NCBI GenBank assembly: GCA_013287025.1
Contig: JABDEN010000003.1
Span: forward strand, 4,355-68,354
DNA length: 64,000 bases
Direction of reading: 5' to 3'
From: Gammaproteobacteria bacterium
Lineage (GTDB): Bacteria > Pseudomonadota > Gammaproteobacteria > DSM-16500
The translations under genes were made by a program, and so were the position numbers. The notes under the pieces were generated by a model, which saw only the letters and a program-made list of their open reading frames with translations, was not told where the DNA came from and did no database searches. This document shows, piece by piece, positions 37,120 through 45,899 of the stretch; the first letter of the stretch is position 1; the number at the start of each line of letters is the position of its first letter.

Positions 37120-38373
37120 TTATTGGCTTTCATTCAATACCAATTCAGGATAAGTCTGCAAATTATCATGTGAAACCACCTTCGCAACACATGAATCGGA
37201 CCAAACATTGAGTGAAGTCTCAAGCATATCGATAATGGTATAAAAAGGTAAGATGATTCCCATCAAAACAATCGGGATATCCATACTAGTCAATAAACTT
37301 GCGCTTAAAAAGAAGCACCCCATCGGAACGCCTGCATTTCCTATTGCAGCAATCGTTGCAATAATAACCCACATCGACATTGTCAATGCCGTAATTTCAA
37401 CACCACTATTCTGCATAAGAAAAATGACGGTTGCAAAAATAAATGCCGCGCATCCGTTCATATTCAAACTTGTACATAATGGTAAAACAAATCGGCTAAT
37501 TTTAGGCGAAAGGCCTAATTTCGTTTCTGCAGTATTAATGGTGACTGGTAGCGTACCTGCGGATGATTTTGAAAAAAAGGCGAGTGTTAATGCTGGCATC
37601 ATTTTTTTCATCGTATCAAAAGGTTTAATTTTATTAAAAGAAAGCCATGCAGGTAAAATCACAAAACCTTGAATCACATTGGCAGCAACAATCACTAATA
37701 AATATTCTGCAATGCCGTGAATATTCACGCCATTACGTAATTGGATGACGGTCACTGTCATAAAACCAAAAACACCTAACGGTAAAATAGTGATGACCCA
37801 CTGCGTCATTATAAAAAATATGCCATGAAATCCTTTAAAAAAATGCTTCACAGCAATTTTAGCATCATGATCTGGAATATAACGAATGGCAATGCCAATT
37901 AACATTCCTAACATCAGCACGCTTAATACTTGGTGTTCAATGAAAGGAGAAAATATGTTATTTGGAATAAGTGATGTTAAGTGTTGCCAATAAGTTGTTT
38001 TATTATTTACAACAGTGTCTATATTTTCCGTATTAAATTTCACATTTTTGGGATGTATAAAAACATAAAGCAAACAACTGACCATGGCCGCGATTAATGT
38101 GGTACTAAAAGTATAAAATAAAGTTTTTCGCCAAACGCGAGACATTTCACGATCATTATTTTCATAACTCGACATCGTGACAATGATGGATAATGCAATA
38201 ATTGGCATGCTAATAAATTTGAAAATTTTGATGAAAATATCTGAAATCATCGACCCAAATGAATGTAAAAAATCAACATGAGATAACCCGCAAAACACAC
38301 CTAAGGTCATCATTAAAAAATAGAGAACAAATGGTTGCATCCAAACTGATTTTGTTTTCTTTTGTGAGCACAT
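37120..38373 (-). CDS. Second DAACS-family symporter
   Basis: 417 residues with the same fold as its neighbour: HP1 FSKSSAGTLPVTI, TM7 motif LNMNGCAAFIFA and HP2 GNAGVPMGCFF. The NMDGT motif of most members is NMNGC here, so the substrate or coupling ion may differ. A tandem pair of importers suits a bacterium living on host amino acids. The 71-base gap between the two genes leaves room for a separate promoter. Confidence 0.92.
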   Translation of the reverse strand: MCSQKKTKSVWMQPFVLYFLMMTLGVFCGLSHVDFLHSFGSMISDIFIKIFKFISMPIIALSIIVTMSSYENNDREMSRVWRKTLFYTFSTTLIAAMVSCLLYVFIHPKNVKFNTENIDTVVNNKTTYWQHLTSLIPNNIFSPFIEHQVLSVLMLGMLIGIAIRYIPDHDAKIAVKHFFKGFHGIFFIMTQWVITILPLGVFGFMTVTVIQLRNGVNIHGIAEYLLVIVAANVIQGFVILPAWLSFNKIKPFDTMKKMMPALTLAFFSKSSAGTLPVTINTAETKLGLSPKISRFVLPLCTSLNMNGCAAFIFATVIFLMQNSGVEITALTMSMWVIIATIAAIGNAGVPMGCFFLSASLLTSMDIPIVLMGIILPFYTIIDMLETSLNVWSDSCVAKVVSHDNLQTYPELVLNESQ

Positions 38374-38614
38374 AACATTACCCTTAAAGGAAATTGATAA
38401 AATAATCAGGTGTTTAGGAATATAACAAGAAAGTTGGCTACTGCCAACAACAATGACATAATAATGTTAGGAAAATTTGTTTAAAAATCAACATAGTTAA
38501 CCACTAATTCTCATGTGTTACAAAAAGATGAAAAACAACATGATTAATTTTCGTAATCTTCGTATTATTATGAAAGTATTTAAATAAAGCAACCGTTTAA
38601 AAAAGGATTTTATT

Positions 38615-39190
38615 ATGTATTTATACGCATTAGGTATTTATCCCTACGATTCTTTTACCGGCCAAATTAAAGAAAAAATATTTGTTCAGAGAGAAACCTT
38701 AAATCCCGAAACTCCCACCCAACTCTCTGATCTTGAAAGTAAATTATTGCCAAAGAAGTCTGCGCTTTCATTAGTAGCCAATCGCCTTTATTACAACGAT
38801 GATGTCATTGAATGCCAGTTCTTACAGAGACTAGAGCATACTAATATTATTTTAGCAGTCGTCAGTCGAAATAAAATTAAAGATAAAGAAGATCTTAAGC
38901 TAATTATTATGATATTAAATAACATAACAAATATCTATCTTAAACAGTCTAAATATGGATTTACACTGAAAGATTTACTGTATAACCCCTTGTTAAAAGA
39001 AGATCTTATCGTTGATAAAATAAATAGAACCAATGAAGAAGTAAAAGATGTCATGATAGAAAATCTGAAAATTTTGATTGAACGCGGTGAGAATTTAGAT
39101 GATTTATTAGAAAAAACACATCATTTAAAAGAAGATACCATTAAATTAGAAGATGGTGCTAAAAAGCTTAATACTTGCTGTCGATGGTGA
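38615..39190 (+). CDS. Eukaryote-like R-SNARE with longin-type N-terminus (YKT6/VAMP-like)
   Basis: 191 residues; AAAAGGA lies seven bases before the ATG. Residues 1-115 resemble a longin domain (MYLYALGIYPYDSF start, FLQRLEHTNIILAVVSRN strand region, a following helix). Residues 133-187 form a SNARE heptad helix: EVKDVMIENLKILIER aligns without gaps to VAMP EVVDIMRVNVDKVLER. R157 is at the ionic zero layer, and LIERGENLDDL matches YKT6 LLERGEKLDDL. The tail KLNTCCRW recalls YKT6 KQNSCC followed by its prenylation signal. No signal peptide or membrane helix. The alignments are from memory of the eukaryotic proteins. A protein like this would be expected to join or block host SNARE bundles after secretion. 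The DOT1-like gene follows 13 bases later. Confidence 0.85.
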   Translation: MYLYALGIYPYDSFTGQIKEKIFVQRETLNPETPTQLSDLESKLLPKKSALSLVANRLYYNDDVIECQFLQRLEHTNIILAVVSRNKIKDKEDLKLIIMILNNITNIYLKQSKYGFTLKDLLYNPLLKEDLIVDKINRTNEEVKDVMIENLKILIERGENLDDLLEKTHHLKEDTIKLEDGAKKLNTCCRW

Positions 39191-39203
39191 TATTATTATC
39201 CCC

Positions 39204-39932
39204 ATGATATATAGCTACGGATTAATAAGTTTAAGCGCAATAATACTTATCGCTTGGTGTTGGCGCTATTGTATCAAGCCATATTTTGCTAAAAATGACT
39301 TACACAACTACTTCAATAATCATGCCCGTGGTGACCAATTAAAAAAAACCGAGAAATTACTAAAATTATTATATAAAAATACCCCCTCTGGTTTTATTTC
39401 ATATCGAGAAAGAAAAAGATTAAAAATGGAAGAAGATGCTTTTACCTATGGTGAAATACAATTTTTATCGTTTTTTTCTATTCTTGATATGGTAAAACCA
39501 CAAGCTCATGAAATTTTTTATGATTTAGGATCAGGTGCTGGCAAAGCAGTTTTCGCTACCGCATTTTATGGAGACATTGCAAAATGCTATGGTGTTGAGT
39601 TACTTCCTAAATTATATGAACTATCGAATAATAAAATTTTAAAAGCGAAAGCAAATGCTTTTTCTTTAGAAAAAATTTCTCGCATACAATTCATTAATAA
39701 AAATTTTTTTGATATTGATTTCACGGATGGTGATATTATTTTTATTAATGCAACCTGCTTAAGTTTTACTGCTTGGGAAAAAATCCAACAAGAACTATTA
39801 AAGCTTAAATCGGGAAGTCGAATCATTGTCACTACAAAAAAAATAGTAAGCGATCATTTTTCAATAATATATCAAGGAATGACGCTGATGAGCTGGGGTA
39901 TCAATTCTATTCACATTTATCAAAAAATTTAA
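39204..39932 (+). CDS. DOT1-like class I SAM methyltransferase with N-terminal membrane segment
   Basis: 242 residues from the ATG at 39204; an in-frame ATG at 39153 would overlap the SNARE gene. Neither has a strong ribosome site, so coupling to the SNARE gene is likely. Residues 5-24 are a membrane anchor (YGLISLSAIILIAWCW). The catalytic domain follows the DOT1 pattern: FTYGEIQFL, LDMVKPQ, motif I FYDLGSGAGKAVFATAF, YGVELLPKLYELS, FINATCLSF and SGSRIIVTTKK. DOT1 methylates histone H3 Lys79 in eukaryotes; many bacteria have DOT1-fold enzymes of unknown substrate. Lysine methyltransferase activity on a host or bacterial protein is plausible but unproven. Confidence 0.8.
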   Translation: MIYSYGLISLSAIILIAWCWRYCIKPYFAKNDLHNYFNNHARGDQLKKTEKLLKLLYKNTPSGFISYRERKRLKMEEDAFTYGEIQFLSFFSILDMVKPQAHEIFYDLGSGAGKAVFATAFYGDIAKCYGVELLPKLYELSNNKILKAKANAFSLEKISRIQFINKNFFDIDFTDGDIIFINATCLSFTAWEKIQQELLKLKSGSRIIVTTKKIVSDHFSIIYQGMTLMSWGINSIHIYQKI

Positions 39933-40008
39933 ACACCTCCTCCACTTTGAAAAAATGGTTAGAAAATCGCACATAAACCATTAAATATCCATATTAAATA
40001 CGACCATC

Positions 40009-40066
40009 ATCAAAACTTCCTTAAACGGTTGGTTAAATTTTGTACCGAAGGTACTCATTATTGACT
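40009..40066. repeat. Repeat E, short form, inverted relative to 27041-27175
   Basis: It runs ATCAAAACTTCCTTAAACGG... through TGTACCGAAGGTACTCATTA..., the exact reverse complement of the two outer segments of the copy at 27041-27175, joined without the 77-base hairpin block. It contains the palindrome GTACCGAAGGTAC. Confidence 0.85.
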
Positions 40067-40099
40067 CCATCTATGGCAAAGTTGTACGCAAAAAAAACT

Positions 40100-40145
40100 C
40101 CCTATATTCAATTAATTGTTTAATGATAATATAGAAAATATAGGG
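40100..40145. promoter_or_regulatory. Inverted repeat upstream of the epimerase gene
   Basis: CCCTATATT (40100-40108) and AATATAGGG (40137-40145) form a 9-bp stem around an AT-rich loop containing -10-like TATAGA/GATAAT sequences. It could be an operator or simply a hairpin in the leader. Confidence 0.35.
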
Positions 40146-40173
40146 GTTGTCTTAAGGGATATTGGAGATTCCA

Positions 40174-41154
40174 ATGCATATTTTCGTGACGGGTGGTGCT
40201 GGCTTTATTGGATCACATATCATTGAATTTCATCTTCAAAAAGGTGACACGGTACATGTGGTAGATAATCTTATCACAGGAAATGTCAATAATTTACAGC
40301 CTTTCCTTCATAATCCAAATTTTACTTTTCATGAAGCTGATATTTTAACTTGGCCTGATTTAAAAAAATCACTAGAAAAAGCAGATAGAATTTATCATAT
40401 GGCCGCAATAGTAGGCATTTCTCACGTATTACAACAACCTTCAAGCGTGCTTACTACCAATATTAATGGAACGGAACGTCTATTAAATACATTGCATGAA
40501 ATAAAATCTAAAGCGCATGTGTTAATCGCATCAACCTCTTCCGTCTATGGATTTATGCAAAAGTCCTTATTACGTGAAGACGATAATTTAAATATTCACT
40601 CACTTTCTCATCCATTATGTAATTATACCCTCAGCAAAATCAGTATAGAAGTCATGAGTCTTAACTTTCATCGTTTACATGAAATGCCAATCAGCGTTAT
40701 TCGTTTATTCGATACGTTAGGGCCAAGGCAAACAGGGTGTTATGGTATGGTTGTTCCGCGCTTTATAGAAGAAGCGATTTCGGATAAGCCAATCGTTATA
40801 TATGGAGATGGTACACAAACACGGTCATTTTGTGATGTCCGCGATGCCATTATTGCACTGGATTTATTAGCCAATAATCCTAAAAGTATTGGTGAAATTG
40901 TGAATGTGGGCAATGATCGGGAAATTTCTATTAATAATCTTGCTTACCTCATTAAACGAACCTTACATTCTAATTCAGAAATTAGACATATGCCCCATGA
41001 AAAAATTGATGGAAAAAACTTTGAAGACATAAAAAAAATAAGACCAGATATTACAAAACTTAAAAAATTAACCGGTTTTAATCCACAATGGACACTAGAA
41101 AATACCATTCTCGATTTAACAAAAACCGGAAAGAAAAAAGAAAAAGTACTTTAA
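40174..41154 (+). CDS. NAD-dependent epimerase/dehydratase (extended SDR)
   Basis: 326 residues from the ATG at 40174, six bases after GGAG; a TTG four codons earlier is less likely. It has the NAD loop FVTGGAGFIGSH, VDNLITGN, the catalytic Ser in STSSVYGF and YxxxK in NYTLSKISIE. The later RLFDTLGPRQTG and IYGDGTQTRSFCDV are typical of UDP-glucose 4-epimerase, UDP-xylose synthase and related nucleotide-sugar enzymes. The exact substrate is open. It overlaps the convergent gene at 41151 by four bases. Confidence 0.9.
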   Translation: MHIFVTGGAGFIGSHIIEFHLQKGDTVHVVDNLITGNVNNLQPFLHNPNFTFHEADILTWPDLKKSLEKADRIYHMAAIVGISHVLQQPSSVLTTNINGTERLLNTLHEIKSKAHVLIASTSSVYGFMQKSLLREDDNLNIHSLSHPLCNYTLSKISIEVMSLNFHRLHEMPISVIRLFDTLGPRQTGCYGMVVPRFIEEAISDKPIVIYGDGTQTRSFCDVRDAIIALDLLANNPKSIGEIVNVGNDREISINNLAYLIKRTLHSNSEIRHMPHEKIDGKNFEDIKKIRPDITKLKKLTGFNPQWTLENTILDLTKTGKKKEKVL

Positions 41155-41957
41155 TAAAAAAAGACGAATGTTTTTACATGACGTTGTTCGAAAAAGTAAA
41201 AGGGTTCTTTATTAAATCGCACATACATGCCTGTAGATGAGCCTCCATCAAGATCGAGTGCCATTTTAATTTTTTTGACACCTAAACTTTCTGGAAAATT
41301 TTTTAAAACATTCGCCACTTGAATTAAGGTCGAAGGTGTGGTGACGATTGCAAGTATTTGATGATCTATAGTTTCTGCGAGTATGGTTCGACGATTTTTA
41401 CTAAAAAAAGAATCTAACTTTAATTTTTTATTAACCTGCGGGTAAACTTCGGGACTTATCTCGCCCTGATCAATAATCAACGGTCCTGTTTGCATTGCGA
41501 AATTAGCATCAAGGCAATTTTCACGATTTTTTTCGAGATAAATCTTATTATCACGATTGATTCGAACACAAGTGGTTAATAACTTGCTTCGCGCAATAGA
41601 ATGGACAAAGGTGCCATTTTCAATAAATAAACCAGCAGGTTGAAATGTTTTTGTATAAAAACCACCATTAATTCCAACAATATAACCACCCTGATTTATT
41701 ATCTCATGCAATTGATTCGATTCTATTTGATTAGACATTGGTTGACGGAAAATTTTTGCGTGCATTTTATCATTAAAAATAGTCGCAAAAATATCGATAT
41801 TATCATCCAGAGAATACTGCACGTGCCGAAAAGATCCGATTTGATTTGGTAATTCCCTTTCGGTAAATACGTGAAAATTATTTGTCTCGGGTAATGCACT
41901 CCCTGCAAATGTAAAAAAAATCATAAAGAAAAATAATTTTTTTAATCCACACATCAT
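41151..41957 (-). CDS. Secreted phosphodiester glycosidase (NAGPA) domain protein
   Basis: 268 residues. Residues 1-24 are a signal peptide (LFFFMIFFTFAGSALPE). The remainder matches the NAGPA-type domain: GINGGFYTKTFQPAGLFI, NFAMQTGPLII, a NRRTILAE element and LDLDGGSSTGMYV. In mammals this fold uncovers mannose-6-phosphate; bacterial relatives are periplasmic or secreted with roles in exopolysaccharide or cell-wall phosphodiester turnover. The true substrate is unknown. The convergent stop overlaps the epimerase stop. Confidence 0.82.
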   Translation of the reverse strand: MMCGLKKLFFFMIFFTFAGSALPETNNFHVFTERELPNQIGSFRHVQYSLDDNIDIFATIFNDKMHAKIFRQPMSNQIESNQLHEIINQGGYIVGINGGFYTKTFQPAGLFIENGTFVHSIARSKLLTTCVRINRDNKIYLEKNRENCLDANFAMQTGPLIIDQGEISPEVYPQVNKKLKLDSFFSKNRRTILAETIDHQILAIVTTPSTLIQVANVLKNFPESLGVKKIKMALDLDGGSSTGMYVRFNKEPFYFFEQRHVKTFVFFY

Positions 41958-42047
41958 CCTTTAATTCACTTGTGGTTACGAAAAATTCATCTTATCATAG
42001 ATTAATATTGAATACATTATAGGATTAGGATACAAGGAGGATAATTG

Positions 42048-43046
42048 ATGTTTAGTTATTTTTACAGCTATTCCACCCCTGATTTTAAACAACCCATTTC
42101 TAAAAAAAATGGAATGGAAAAAATTAAAATTAGCAAAAATCATCCTTGTGAGATTATTACTATCGCAGAATTAACCGCGCAAAATCTCAAACTTGGATTT
42201 GCTTACGTACGAATGGATCAACAGCTTTTATATTTTAACAGTAAAAATAATACCTCGACGCATATTGAATTAGAAGATGAACAATTACAATTATTTGATA
42301 AAGAATTTAAACCAAGCACTACGCCACGAAAATTAACACTTGATGAATTAAAGAAAATCACGAACTTAACTGGTCATACGCAAGATTCACTTTATATAGA
42401 ATTACTATATTCTGGATATTATGTCGATCCCAATAAAAATAGCGAATTCACAAAACTATTAGACCGTTTACCATTTCATATCGAATATCATGAGGTTCCA
42501 GCAAAATATTCTTGGAATTTTTTTTATGGAGCGCAACCTGACATTACTGTAGGAATCACCATTCCTTTTACGGATGTTCAAAAAGAAAATGATGCATTCA
42601 TTGAACTGAAGGGTTTTGTCCAGAAATGGCAACCACAATGGTTTCCGATACTTCAAGATCGAATAAATGAAATTATTGAAGAAAAATACGCTTATCAATT
42701 TAAGGATGAAAAACAAATACCCGTGCTTTTTACAAAACAAACTAAAGAAAATATTTTAGTTGCATTTCTCTATAAAGGCAAAGGTATGACAGTTGAAAAA
42801 ACTCAAAAAATCGATGAATTAACAAAAAAACTCGAATTTAATACTGAACAATATTGCTTACCACACGGAGGTCTTGCGCTTGAAGTTCAAATTCCTATTG
42901 TTGATATTCAGAATGAATCAAGCAAATACACGCAATTAAAAACTTTTGTTTTGTTACATGATGAGACTGCGTTGGATAGCATTTTAGCTTATGAAAATAA
43001 TTGGAGAAAAGGAGATCCAATTCTTAGCGCATCACTCATTTTATAA
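42048..43046 (+). CDS. Unrecognised protein with an internal repeat
   Basis: 332 residues from the ATG at 42048, seven bases after AAGGAGG. It is soluble and without known domain. An internal duplication is visible: ITVGITIPFTDVQKENDAFI (about residues 166-190) resembles LALEVQIPIVDIQNESSKYT (about 277-300). The C-terminus, ENNWRKGDPILSASLIL, shares a WxxGDxxLxxxL pattern with a segment of the 2046-residue protein (GWKGGDSQLAGALLY). The lack of a signal peptide and the pattern shared with an effector-like giant suggest a related secreted protein; this is inference. Confidence 0.6.
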   Translation: MFSYFYSYSTPDFKQPISKKNGMEKIKISKNHPCEIITIAELTAQNLKLGFAYVRMDQQLLYFNSKNNTSTHIELEDEQLQLFDKEFKPSTTPRKLTLDELKKITNLTGHTQDSLYIELLYSGYYVDPNKNSEFTKLLDRLPFHIEYHEVPAKYSWNFFYGAQPDITVGITIPFTDVQKENDAFIELKGFVQKWQPQWFPILQDRINEIIEEKYAYQFKDEKQIPVLFTKQTKENILVAFLYKGKGMTVEKTQKIDELTKKLEFNTEQYCLPHGGLALEVQIPIVDIQNESSKYTQLKTFVLLHDETALDSILAYENNWRKGDPILSASLIL

Positions 43047-43131
43047 TCACACAAACGCTCTTTTTCTCATTTATCATTCATGATATATTGCGACACACAT
43101 TAGAAGCTGTTGCGAAATTGAGAAAAGCTCA

Positions 43132-43164
43132 TGTCATGCCAGCTAAAAACATGCTGGCATGACA
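43132..43164. repeat. Palindromic repeat, family A, short form
   Basis: TGTCATGCCAGC and GCTGGCATGACA around TAAAAACAT; the long inner palindrome of the other copies is missing. It looks like the outer ends joined after internal deletion. It lies 48 bases before the tyrosine operon's first start codon. Confidence 0.85.
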
Positions 43165-43212
43165 GATTTCTTGTTTCGCGACATCAACACATTAAACTCG
43201 CGGAGATAACAA

Positions 43213-44262
43213 ATGTCACATTACAATCCTGCAGGTACCGATGGATTTGCTTTTTTAGAATTTACCACCAAAGATTTCTCTACGTTAGACGCACAATTTA
43301 AATCCTTAGGATTTGTTCCTATCACCAAACATCGATCAGCTGACATTATTATTTATCAACAAAATGACATCCGATTTATTATTAATACAACTAAAAATAC
43401 GATAGCGCATCAATTTGCTGAAGCGCACGGGGCTTCCACTTGCGCTATGGGTTTTCGCGTTAAAGATGCTAAAAAGGCATACGAACACGCGCTCGCGAAT
43501 AATGCAAAACCCTACCTCGATGAAAATTTTTACGGCATTCCAGCCATTTTAGGCGTAGGTGGCAGTCTCATTTATTTTGTCGATTACGAAAATGACATAC
43601 CTAATTATGGCAATCAATTCAATGAATTGACAAAGGAATCGCTTAACAACACCGTTGGCTTGACCTATATTGACCATGTCACGCATAATTTATATCGTGG
43701 AAATATGGATAATTGGGCAAATTTTTATGAAGGAATTTTTAATTTTCGTGAAATTCGTTATTTTGATATTGAAGGTAAATTAACAGGTTTAAAAAGTCGC
43801 GCGCTCACAAGCCCTTGCGGTAAAATTCGAATTCCTCTTAATGAATCTTCTGATGATAAATCTCAAATTGAAGAGTTTTTACATTTATTTAATGGCGAAG
43901 GAATTCAACATATCGCCCTCGGCACGGATAATATTTATCAAACTGTCGATGTATTACGCACGAATGATTTACAGTTTTTAGATACACCTGATACTTATTA
44001 TGATTTGATTGATAAACGTTTACCAGATCATGGTGAACCTATGGACGAATTAAAAAGAAATCGAATTTTGATTGACGGCAATACTTATTCTGAAAAGGCT
44101 TTATTATTACAAATTTTCACACAAAATATGTTAGGACCCGTCTTTTTCGAAATCATTCAACGAAAAGGCGATGAAGGATTCGGCGAAGGAAACTTTAAAG
44201 CACTATTCGAATCCATAGAGCTTGATCAAATAAAACGAGGCGTATTAGAGGGTAACACATGA
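43213..44262 (+). CDS. hppD: 4-Hydroxyphenylpyruvate dioxygenase (legiolysin type)
   Basis: 349 residues. It converts 4-hydroxyphenylpyruvate to homogentisate with Fe(II) and O2. The two vicinal-oxygen-chelate domains are present, and the iron ligands fit H155 (IDHVTHN), H233 (GIQHIAL) and E313 (FFEIIQRKGD), followed by the family's GFGEGNFKALFESIE closing helix. In Legionella this enzyme (Lly) makes the homogentisate that oxidises to brown pigment. Here all later degradation genes follow in one operon. The start is preceded by GCGGAGAT. Confidence 0.96.
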   Translation: MSHYNPAGTDGFAFLEFTTKDFSTLDAQFKSLGFVPITKHRSADIIIYQQNDIRFIINTTKNTIAHQFAEAHGASTCAMGFRVKDAKKAYEHALANNAKPYLDENFYGIPAILGVGGSLIYFVDYENDIPNYGNQFNELTKESLNNTVGLTYIDHVTHNLYRGNMDNWANFYEGIFNFREIRYFDIEGKLTGLKSRALTSPCGKIRIPLNESSDDKSQIEEFLHLFNGEGIQHIALGTDNIYQTVDVLRTNDLQFLDTPDTYYDLIDKRLPDHGEPMDELKRNRILIDGNTYSEKALLLQIFTQNMLGPVFFEIIQRKGDEGFGEGNFKALFESIELDQIKRGVLEGNT

Positions 44263-45242
44263 AATTAGGATCATTAAAAAATAACTCACGCGATGGACAA
44301 CTTATTGTTGTCAATCGTGACTTGACGAAAGCAGTAACAGTTCCACATATCGCGGATACTTTACAAAATGCAATTGAAAATTGGGAAGTTAGCGCCGCCA
44401 AATTAAAAGAGTGTTACGAAGCGCTCAATCAAGATGCAGTCGCTGATGCTTTTCCTTTGCGAATGGAATCATTAAATTCACCGTTACCTCGTGCTTATCA
44501 ATGGGCCGATGGATCCGCCTATGTTAATCACGTTGAACTCGTGCGAAAAGCAAGAGGCGCGGAATTACCTAAAGATTTTTGGACAGACCCTCTCATGTAT
44601 CAAGGTGGGTCGGATACTTTTTTAGGTCCTCACGAAAATATTCCGTTGGCAAATATTGAATGGGGATTAGACTTTGAAGCTGAAATTGCGGTGATTACAC
44701 GAGATATCGCGATGGGATCTACCGAATCACAAACAAAAAATAGTATTTGTTTACTGATGTTAGTTAACGACGTTTCACTTCGTAATTTAATTCCCGGAGA
44801 ACTTAATAAAGGTTTTGGTTTTTTTCAAAGTAAACCTTCAACCGCATTTTCCCCTGTCGCTGTCACGCCAGATGAATTAGGAGATGCTTGGGATGGACGA
44901 AAAGTTCATTTACCTTTAGTCACACATTTAAATGAAAATTTATTTGGTCAGCCGAATGCAGGAATAGACATGACATTTGATTTTCCGCAATTAATTGCAC
45001 ATGCTGCTAAAACAAGACATTTAGGTGCAGGCACGATCATTGGTTCAGGTACTGTTTCTAATCTCGACCGCAGCCTAGGTTCTTCTTGTATTGCAGAAAA
45101 AAGAATGCTTGAAATCATTGAAAGCGGAAATCCCAAAACACCTTTCTTACAATTTGGTGATAGCGTTCGCATCGAGATGTTTAATAAGGCAAAGGCCAGC
45201 ATTTTCGGCGCGATTCATCAAAAGGTTATTAAATATGATTGA
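44259..45242 (+). CDS. Fumarylacetoacetate hydrolase family protein
   Basis: 327 residues, overlapping hppD by four bases. It cleaves fumarylacetoacetate to fumarate and acetoacetate, the last step of tyrosine breakdown. The FAH fold motifs are DFEAEIAVITRD (metal-binding Glu), LLMLVNDVSLRN, SKPSTAFSPVAVTPDELGD and GSGTVSNLDRSLGSSCIAE. Context within the homogentisate operon makes the substrate assignment strong among the many FAH-fold enzymes. Confidence 0.93.
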   Translation: MKLGSLKNNSRDGQLIVVNRDLTKAVTVPHIADTLQNAIENWEVSAAKLKECYEALNQDAVADAFPLRMESLNSPLPRAYQWADGSAYVNHVELVRKARGAELPKDFWTDPLMYQGGSDTFLGPHENIPLANIEWGLDFEAEIAVITRDIAMGSTESQTKNSICLLMLVNDVSLRNLIPGELNKGFGFFQSKPSTAFSPVAVTPDELGDAWDGRKVHLPLVTHLNENLFGQPNAGIDMTFDFPQLIAHAAKTRHLGAGTIIGSGTVSNLDRSLGSSCIAEKRMLEIIESGNPKTPFLQFGDSVRIEMFNKAKASIFGAIHQKVIKYD

Positions 45243-45879
45243 GCTTTATGATTACCATCGATCTTCTGCGAGTTTTCGTGTTCGCATTGCATTACATTTA
45301 AAAAATATTGAATATACGAAAAAAGAAATTCATTTAGTTAACAATGGTGGCGAGCAATTATCACCAGAATATGAAAAAATAAATTCGCAGAAATTAGTTC
45401 CGACTCTAAAAGATAATGAAAAAATCATTTCGCAATCACTCGCCATTATTGAATATCTTGATGAAACATATGGCACTCCCATACTTTTACCGAAAGACCC
45501 TTACGAAAAAGCTAAGGTGAAAGCATTCGCACTGCATATTGGGGCAGATATACATCCATTAAATAATTTAAGGGTCATCAATTATTTATTAAATGATTTA
45601 AAAATTTCGAAAGAACAAAAAAGTGCATGGTATCAACATTGGATTCATAAGGGATTTTCCGCTCTCGAAAATGAACTCAAAAAATCGTCATCTTACGATT
45701 ATTGTTTTGGTAATACTCCATCGCTTGCGGATATTTATCTTGTACCACAAATGTATAATGCAAAACGTTTTAACTGTGATCTTTCAGATTTTCCACGATT
45801 AATTAATATTGATGCACATTGCCAACAAAATCCAAGCTTTCAAAAAGCGTGGCCAAATGAACCACCTGTATCATCATGA
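45235..45879 (+). CDS. maiA: Maleylacetoacetate isomerase (zeta-class GST)
   Basis: 214 residues from the ATG at 45235, overlapping the FAH gene by eight bases; a much longer frame upstream is only the shadow of FAH. The N-terminal thioredoxin-like domain has the zeta-class SSASFRVRIALHLKNI signature and the glutathione-binding QSLAIIEYLDETYG. The helical C-terminal domain has TPSLADIYLVPQ. It isomerises maleylacetoacetate to fumarylacetoacetate with glutathione. Confidence 0.95.
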   Translation: MIELYDYHRSSASFRVRIALHLKNIEYTKKEIHLVNNGGEQLSPEYEKINSQKLVPTLKDNEKIISQSLAIIEYLDETYGTPILLPKDPYEKAKVKAFALHIGADIHPLNNLRVINYLLNDLKISKEQKSAWYQHWIHKGFSALENELKKSSSYDYCFGNTPSLADIYLVPQMYNAKRFNCDLSDFPRLINIDAHCQQNPSFQKAWPNEPPVSS

Positions 45880-45899
45880 GAAATTATTGAGAAATTATA

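Noticed and set aside
39176..39187. A true CaaX box at the end of the SNARE-like protein
   Set aside because: The tail is CCRW; the aliphatic positions are Cys/Arg and X is Trp, which does not fit farnesyl- or geranylgeranyltransferase preference. Only the Cys pair is claimed.
45091..45234. 48-codon extension upstream of maiA
   Set aside because: It is the out-of-frame shadow of the FAH gene; the isomerase family starts at MIELYDYHRSS.
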